Assembly: GCA_037013685.1 (NCBI GenBank)
Contig: CM072885.1
Location: 24,676,620-24,740,619 of the forward strand
Direction: 5' to 3'
DNA length: 64,000 nucleotides
Source of the DNA: Acridotheres tristis
Taxonomy: Eukaryota > Chordata > Aves > Passeriformes > Sturnidae
The notes below the pieces were generated by a model that saw only the letters and a list, made by a program, of their open reading frames with translations, was not told the origin of the DNA and did not search any database. The position numbers were made by a program, and so were the translations under genes. Position 1 is the first letter of the stretch; every line of letters starts with the position of its first letter. Shown one piece after another: positions 57,744-64,000 of the stretch.

Positions 57744-60700
57744 TTCCTTGGATATCAGCATGATTTGAGGCTGGAAACACAATTCAGATTCTGCTCAGAA
57801 ATACTGAGGAATCTCCTTTTATAAATCTTTCTTGGCCGACCAGAATATATTTCTCACATTATTATTCACTTTCTTCAGCCTTGCTGCAAAACAAAACAGC
57901 TACCCAGAAAACTTGTTCAGAGATGGTTAGGATATGAAGAGAGTCACGGATTTTGTAATTCCTGATGGAGATCTCCACCTTGATACTCTTGATTGATACA
58001 GAAGGTACTGAGTATGGAGGTGTGGAGTGACTGCCGTTTACCAAATACTGAAAGGAAAGGCATGTGTGACCTCTTATCCATGTGTATTAAACTGTACAAT
58101 GGTGGAAAAGGGGTAGTAAAAAGGAGCAAAGGAACTTGCCTGTCATAGAAGAAATAGTAGAGGATTCAGCAATTCCCAGTTCGACGCACTGAGGATGAAG
58201 AGGAACAGTGAAAGCAGTGCTGTCTTCACGAGTTCACGGTTCGACACCATGGATCTCCAGGTGGGTCAAGATTATAGAGATACACCAACCTGGAGGACTC
58301 CATGCTGTTGAGCTGTTCATAAGCAGCGGAAGTCAGTAAACTCCTCTCAACTGCCAGGTTATTTTCCCTGTCTGCCTCTGGAGCTCTTCTGACTGCACTG
58401 TTTGTGCTCACTTTGAAGAAAATTACCCATGGAGAAACCCCAAAACCTTCCACAACTGATGAGATGGAGCAAACCATCTCTCTGTTGGGGACTAAAGCAC
58501 AATCAATACTGATACAGAGCTGAGAAGATTTCCAGGTTGTTACCAAGCAAATGCATGTGCGTACACACGTCTGAGGTGCGTTTCCTCCCATCTTGCTGGG
58601 AATGCTTCAAGCTTCAATTCTTTGTCATAGGGAGAGGTGAATGGGTAGGTGATGTTCTCTGTGAAACCCTTAAAATAGTAAGTGGGTAACTATCAAAAGC
58701 AAAGAAATTAGGCATGTTCTGAATGGGTATGCCTACACTGTCAAAAAGTTTATGGGTATGAGGCCATTCTCCGACACATGTGGATGGATGCCCTCCATCC
58801 TCAGTGAATACCTGTGGTGGTGGTAGCAATTTTGAATTCAGGTTATTTATGATTCTTCTGAGAGAGGACAGCCTGAGCCCATTCCCAAGCTCTGCATGAA
58901 CCCAAATCTTGTTTAAGTGTTCTAGGCAGAACAGGCTGCGGCTGGGCAGAGCATGTTATTCTCCCACAGCATCAGCATATATGTGAGGGATAGCTTTTTC
59001 CTTTTTCCTGGAAATCTGAGCTATAAATACCAGTGTGGATAGAAAGCTTTGAGGTCATGGGGAATGGCACCCTTACACCTATTTTTGAGCCCACTTTACA
59101 CCTGGAAGTGTAGACATACCTATAGAGGATCATGTCTTCTGTATGATAGTATGTGTTTATGTACATTGATATAATTCTATATTGAATCCTCTGTGGTTCA
59201 CTTGGGTAAAGGCAAGCCTTGTCATTCTTTAAGAGGGGAATTACCTTGGAGCAGAAGACAGCTGCTCTGGTTGAAGACCTTGTGGCCTTTTGGTCACTCA
59301 CTTTTCACCTTTGTGAGCACCAAGGCTCTTCAAGGATATTGCCAAAGAATTGTTGCAAACCCGGAATTTTTGCTCTCAGGAACTGTTAGTGGTAAAGCTT
59401 AGGCTATTGCTTACTGGTCTTATATTTTGTGTTTACTACACAGGATTTCTAATTGAGGGAAGAAGAGGAGGTTGGAAGAGAATAGATATGAGTAAGAGCT
59501 CTGTAAAGTGGGATGCATCCTTATGCATGCTTCACTGAACTGTGATTTACACATATCTGGTCTGGCACTGATGAGCAATCTAAAAGTGACAGGATTTGCA
59601 GAGAGCTCTTTTGCTTTTCAGGAGGCATTTCTCTTTTCCTTGAGGAAAAAAGAAAGGAAAAGAGATTAAGAGAGTGAAAGAGTTCTTTGGGAGATAAAAT
59701 TACATTTGGAGACAAAAAATGCACCTGTATTATACAGGTGTATTTTATGTATTATGTGTTGATTGTGACATGGCTGTGAGTTACATTGAATTACGAGCTC
59801 CCTTGCTCTCTGTTTCACCAGGGCTGTTTCATGTGTGTAAATTGATACAGGACCCACAGCTGAGGGGCTGTTTGTTTCACCCTTTTACCTGAGCCCTTAG
59901 AACTGGTGGTAATGACGGAGAAAAGAGGGGAACCAATAACCAGGGAGAGTGGAGGCAATGCATTACTAATTTCCAGTGCCCTATTATCACACTCCTGAGC
60001 TGACTCAGGGTAACAGCCCTCTCCAAAGCAATCTGCAGTAGTGTCATTTGTCTCCAGCAGAAAGAGCAGAAGAAAGCACATGGAGTGTGACTTTTGTGCT
60101 GGTTATTTAATGTCATGAGAGAAATTTTCTGGACTCCAAAGTAGACAGGAGTCGCTAGATATTGTTACTAAGCAAGAACAGTTTGAATAAGGAATAAATG
60201 ACTGCTCCCCCTTACTCAAAAGGGTTCTGTGATGTAGCATCTTAAATTTTGGCTGTGTGAGTGGATTATACTCCAGCACATCACTGATGTTTTCGAAAAC
60301 AATTGTCACCCAGTAATGCACCTTTCATTGTCCTCAAACAATTCCTGGAGGAGATTGGGACCTTGTTGAGGCCAAGGGGCTCTGAACTGTCTCTACTGAT
60401 CTCTCTGGACATGCCCTTAGAGAGTAGGATGTAGTCATTGTCCCTGTTTTTTCCCTTGTCGTCTGAAAAAGAAAATATGTTCCTATTCCCTCAGGTTCCC
60501 TTAAGAAATTCTGCACCATTTTTATGGGTTTAGGGCTTTCATACCCATGTTTATGGCTCTTATATTTAGACTTTTCTTTGTTTATAAAATTTCATGGCAT
60601 ATGGATGTTTGCTAGCAGGGTAACTAGTCCCAGCTGGTGTGTTTAGTTTGCAAAGTGTAAAGTGTACTGCAAACTGGCTAATCAACTTGTCCTTTTCAAC

Positions 60701-61429
60701 CTGATGATTTCATAAGAGTTATAAATCCATTCTTCCTATTCTAATGTGGCTGGTTAAACAATGTAGCAGCTATTTGAATCTGGGTACCACAAGCTGCAAA
60801 AACGATCCATCAGACTAACTTTAATATTGCACCAGGCAGGGTTTCTAAAGCTGTTCAGCATAGTGCACCTCCATATGAGTTGGAATTTGCTTTTTCCTTT
60901 CCCTTCTTTGGTCATTCACACAAGGAAAGAAAAAGTAGAGACAACTGAAGGAATTCTCATCCTCTAGCATGTAAGCTAATAGAGTGTATGTTTTAAGTTG
61001 TGTTACCCTCAGCACAGCACCTCACTGATAGCACAAGACACTTCATACATAGGACACTAGACAGCAACAACCTTTATTTTAGGTTTAAAGTTTCATTGGG
61101 CTCCTTTGTGATTTCTTTCTACAAACAATAGATATGGAATCATCTTTACCTCAACCCCGTAAATCTCCCCAGATCAGTCTCATGGAAGATCATTCCTCAA
61201 CAATCATCTTTTAAAACAAAACATTTCGGTTGTTCTCAGTTTCTTCCAGATGCTGGAATGTTTTGAGGACTGTAAACTTATTTTCCTTCAAAATATGGGA
61301 TGCTATCATAACCTGATTCACAGAACTGGGATTTTAAGGGAGAAAAAGAAAATTTAAAAACCCAAACACATGAGGCACTAAAATTACAGGATCTGTCAGG
61401 TTTTGAATCTGATTTATAGAGGCTTTTAG

Positions 61430-61640
61430 ATTGGTTTGTTTTCAGTTGTTTTGTTTGTTTGCTCTTTGTTTGTTTTTGTTGGTTTTTTGGTTTTGTTTTT
61501 TTGGGGGGAGGAGGAGTATCTTCCTAGTACATTATTATTGTCATTTTTAGAAAAGCAAAACAAAACAACAACAACAAAAAAAGGCCCCCCAAAAAAAACC
61601 AAAAAGGAGAAGAAACCCACAAAGCAAAACACAACTAAAA
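61430..61640. repeat. imperfect inverted repeat of T/G-rich and A/C-rich arms
   Basis: A T/G-rich arm ending in six G (61481-61508) is nearly the reverse complement of six C followed by an A-rich arm (61585-61605). They are separated by about 75 bases, and longer low-complexity shoulders lie on both sides. The arms could form a hairpin. No transposon ends or duplications are seen. Confidence 0.7.
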
Positions 61641-63925
61641 CCATAGATCAAAATTCCATCTTGTTAACATTATTTTATTGGACAAGGAAATTAACAATCT
61701 CTTGAAAGATTTCAGTAAGATGAAAGCCAGTTTTAAATCTCAAAAGTTGGATTACTGCTGTCCTTTTTATAGTTTGCTTGAAGGATGTAGCCATCTCATT
61801 GCTTTGTTTTCCTCTCAGAGAATAGAAACTGTGACCATCACGCTTGTACCTTCCTACCCCTAATTACAACACCTGTGACATAGATTCCTCCTTTGGGGGC
61901 TAGGTGCCAGGAGAAATCCTGCATTAAATTCCCAGCTAATATCAGGCTGCTTGTGTCAACACTGCTTGCCACCCTCTTGAAGGCAACAGGATGAGCTTTC
62001 TTGTTCTCTGCATCAAAGATCTTCATTAGGAGGCATTAGGGTGCTTTTGATGGGCTGTGATAGAATAATGTCACTAATGGTGTTCTGAAGGAACAGCAGA
62101 GCACAAATCTACACAGTTAATGTAGGCTCAGTCTAAAGTGTGAAAAAGACACTTCTTGATGCACATTATGTATGTGTCCTTGAAGATTTCTGCTTAGTTT
62201 ACTGACCAGATTTTCTATTGTTAGCAATGCACAGCCATTACAATCTATAAGAGTGAGCTGCGCTCTGATCTTATGTGTGCACCGTCAGCAGAATTGTCAG
62301 CTCTGCCTTAGTCACTGAACTTTTATTATAGGAGAATTTAGGCACAAGGCTGGGTTTGAAGGCCCTTTAGACACTCAGATTGACTTTTTATTTGTGCACT
62401 AAGTTGAGCTAATATGACAGAGAAATCTAAGTAAGGTAGCAAACATGAACTAGAACCCTATTTGGTACTTTAACAGTGTGGCTTTTGTGGTTACTACCAA
62501 GCTTTGCAGTGAGGGTAAAAAAAAAAAATCCCATTATTACTTTGCTTTGTTTTCAGAACTCTCTTCCAGCTCATTTCCACCAACTGTGAGTTCTGTCTCT
62601 CACACATAATGGAAAGAAGGAAATAATATCTTTAGCTTGAAAGCCTTCTAATCACAGGCTAGAGGACTGACATTTTACCTAACAATAGCCTAAGAAATGT
62701 CTGTACTTTAAGAGCCCTCTCTAATGCCAAGGAGAAGGAATAATAGCTTTACTACTTAGTAAGCACTGAGAATTCCTTAAGATAGTTGTGATGATGTGTC
62801 CTTTCGTGTAGTGGGAAGCTTCACAAGTGAAATTTACTTTGTCCAGTGAGGAACTTCAGTTCAGTACTGGAGGTGGGATTCCTCCCAGTTAGGTTTCAAA
62901 ATCCAGTTACAAGCTGGCCTTCTAGTCTACCAGGTCTGACTAGTGTTCCTGTGTAGTAAAGTATCCACTGGTGGCACTTAATTCCATTCTACCATGGGAA
63001 TAAGGAAGAGGGGGCAGATTCCCTGATGTTCTTTGCTGTAGAAGGACCCTAGATAGCTTTGTTAAGGTACCTGACTTTCAGAACACTAAAATCTGTGTGC
63101 AAACAGTATCCCATGGAAGAAGGAAAATCTTCTGAAGTCCGCTTTGTTTGTTGTTTACTCTTTGCAGCCTCAAAACCCAATGAAAATTTGTTTGAAGCAG
63201 AAAGGGGTACCTTCCTACAGCCCTTGATATAAAACTTCTGATTAAATATGAAGAAGAAGAAACAAAGTGTAAAATACCCCAGGGACAGAGACCTGGTGCC
63301 TCTTTCCCTTGGTCATTCAAAGAGATTTTGCTTGTTCTTCTTCCTTGCCACCTACTTTGTTGAGACTTCAAATTTTTCTGTGGAAGTTCTTGGGAGCAGA
63401 TCCATTGATTTTTATCACGCAGATGTGGTAGTGAAGAACTTGTTATTCATTAGCACAGTGTCAATCATTTCAGTAGCCTCTGCTTTTGAAGAAGAAGATG
63501 TCTGTGATCTGGGACCCTGACCCTGGAACATACCCTAAACCCCAGCACAATATTTGTAATGCTCTGCCTTAGCTGTAAGGTACAGAGCAAGCTACTTCTG
63601 TAGATTAGGGTTTTTCTAACCAATAAATGTATGCTCAAAGTTGCCATACCTAATTCCCATTTAATTAATGGTGCCACTAGAGGAGGATTCAAAGCTCCCA
63701 CAAAAATTGTCCTTGTACTAGATACTGAATAAACAGTGAGTTCTGACTTAGCTCCAGACAGCTTGATTCTTGATCTTTCATAAATAAATTATTTTCAGAA
63801 AAAAGTAGATAACCAAAGCTCCACAAAGTTACTTCTATCAATTATTTTAATTCTCCTTTCCAACTTTATATTCTTTGTGTCTCTGCAATTTTTAATATGA
63901 AAACTCAGCTTCTGGAGTGGATGTT

Positions 63926-64000
63926 GTGATGTTTTTGTTGTTCTTGTTGTTTTGTGGGTTTGGGCTTTTTTGTTTGTTTGGGTTTTTTCTTTTTTTTTTT
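63926..64000. repeat. T/G-rich low-complexity tract at window end
   Basis: GTTTTTGTTG-type units, then GGG and TTT runs, ending in ten T at the window edge, so it may continue beyond. Confidence 0.8.

Larger units (their letters stand above)
53216..64000. other. AT-rich intergenic or intronic DNA to the window end
   Basis: Nothing gene-like is supported over about 10.8 kb. Frames are 132 codons or shorter without motifs. Low-complexity landmarks are listed separately (55212, 57003, 57711, 61430 and 63926). Confidence 0.5.

Noticed and set aside
58160..58250. tRNA-like GGTTCGACACC and AGTTCGACGC strings
   Set aside because: No acceptor stem, anticodon arm or cloverleaf could be built around them.
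1..64000. CRISPR arrays, bacterial operons, phage or plasmid signals
   Set aside because: The window is vertebrate DNA; no regularly spaced repeat array or prokaryotic gene organisation is present.

Overview
This window looks like a piece of a bird chromosome, most likely a passerine. It holds a stretch of intergenic or intronic DNA broken up by retroelements. The evidence is several 3'-end fragments of the CR1 LINE (7848-7905, 27000-27115, 52666-53215), a class II endogenous retrovirus (ERV) of avian type, three apparently solo LTRs, and no intact host coding exon that I can recognise. The family-level comparison to passerine LTRs is from memory, not from a database search.

The main object is a nearly full-length provirus on the + strand, 9702-17204. 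Its 5' LTR (9702-10050) abuts a 100-base N gap (9602-9701) that hides the LTR's first ~11 bases and the 5' flank. A GC-rich leader follows, with a degenerate primer-binding site and a good splice donor at 10289. Then come gag (10720-12629), pro (12626-13489), pol (13486-16226), a remnant of the env transmembrane subunit (about 16344-16802), a polypurine tract and the 3' LTR (16858-17204). gag, pro and pol sit in three successive -1 frames. The two junctions carry in-phase slippery heptamers right at the gag and pro stop codons, A AAA AAC at 12620 and G GAT TTT at 13480. This is the two-frameshift layout known from mouse mammary tumour virus-type betaretroviruses. A possible H-type pseudoknot lies 9 bases after the first site. 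The copy is dead: there are stops and G-run frame changes in the gag matrix/linker part, three frame changes in pol, no env surface subunit, and a stop before the env membrane anchor. Even so, the catalytic residues of protease, reverse transcriptase, RNase H and integrase are all still readable. By eye the two LTRs differ at about 5% of aligned sites plus a 14-base indel, so this is an old but not ancient insertion.

Three other LTR elements are solo. At 5503-6213 lies a 711-bp LTR (minus strand) with an exact 5-bp duplication CTAGC. At about 18980-20433 lies a + strand LTR-like element with a less certain 5-bp duplication. At 44903-45660 lies a minus-strand LTR with the 6-bp duplication TTATGA; its promoter pairs a TATA box with a perfect three-unit heat-shock element.

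Among the non-repeat DNA, 24.7-30.4 kb is GC- and CpG-rich, very different from the AT-rich surroundings. It contains at least one excellent splice donor (CAG|GTAAGA at 28956) and an excellent acceptor (29975), so it may be the promoter and 5' untranslated exons of a host gene that I cannot name. The remaining blocks (1-5.5, 6.2-9.6, 17.2-19.0, 20.4-24.7, 30.4-44.9, 45.7-52.7 and 53.2-64 kb) are AT-rich with low-complexity tracts and only short chance reading frames.
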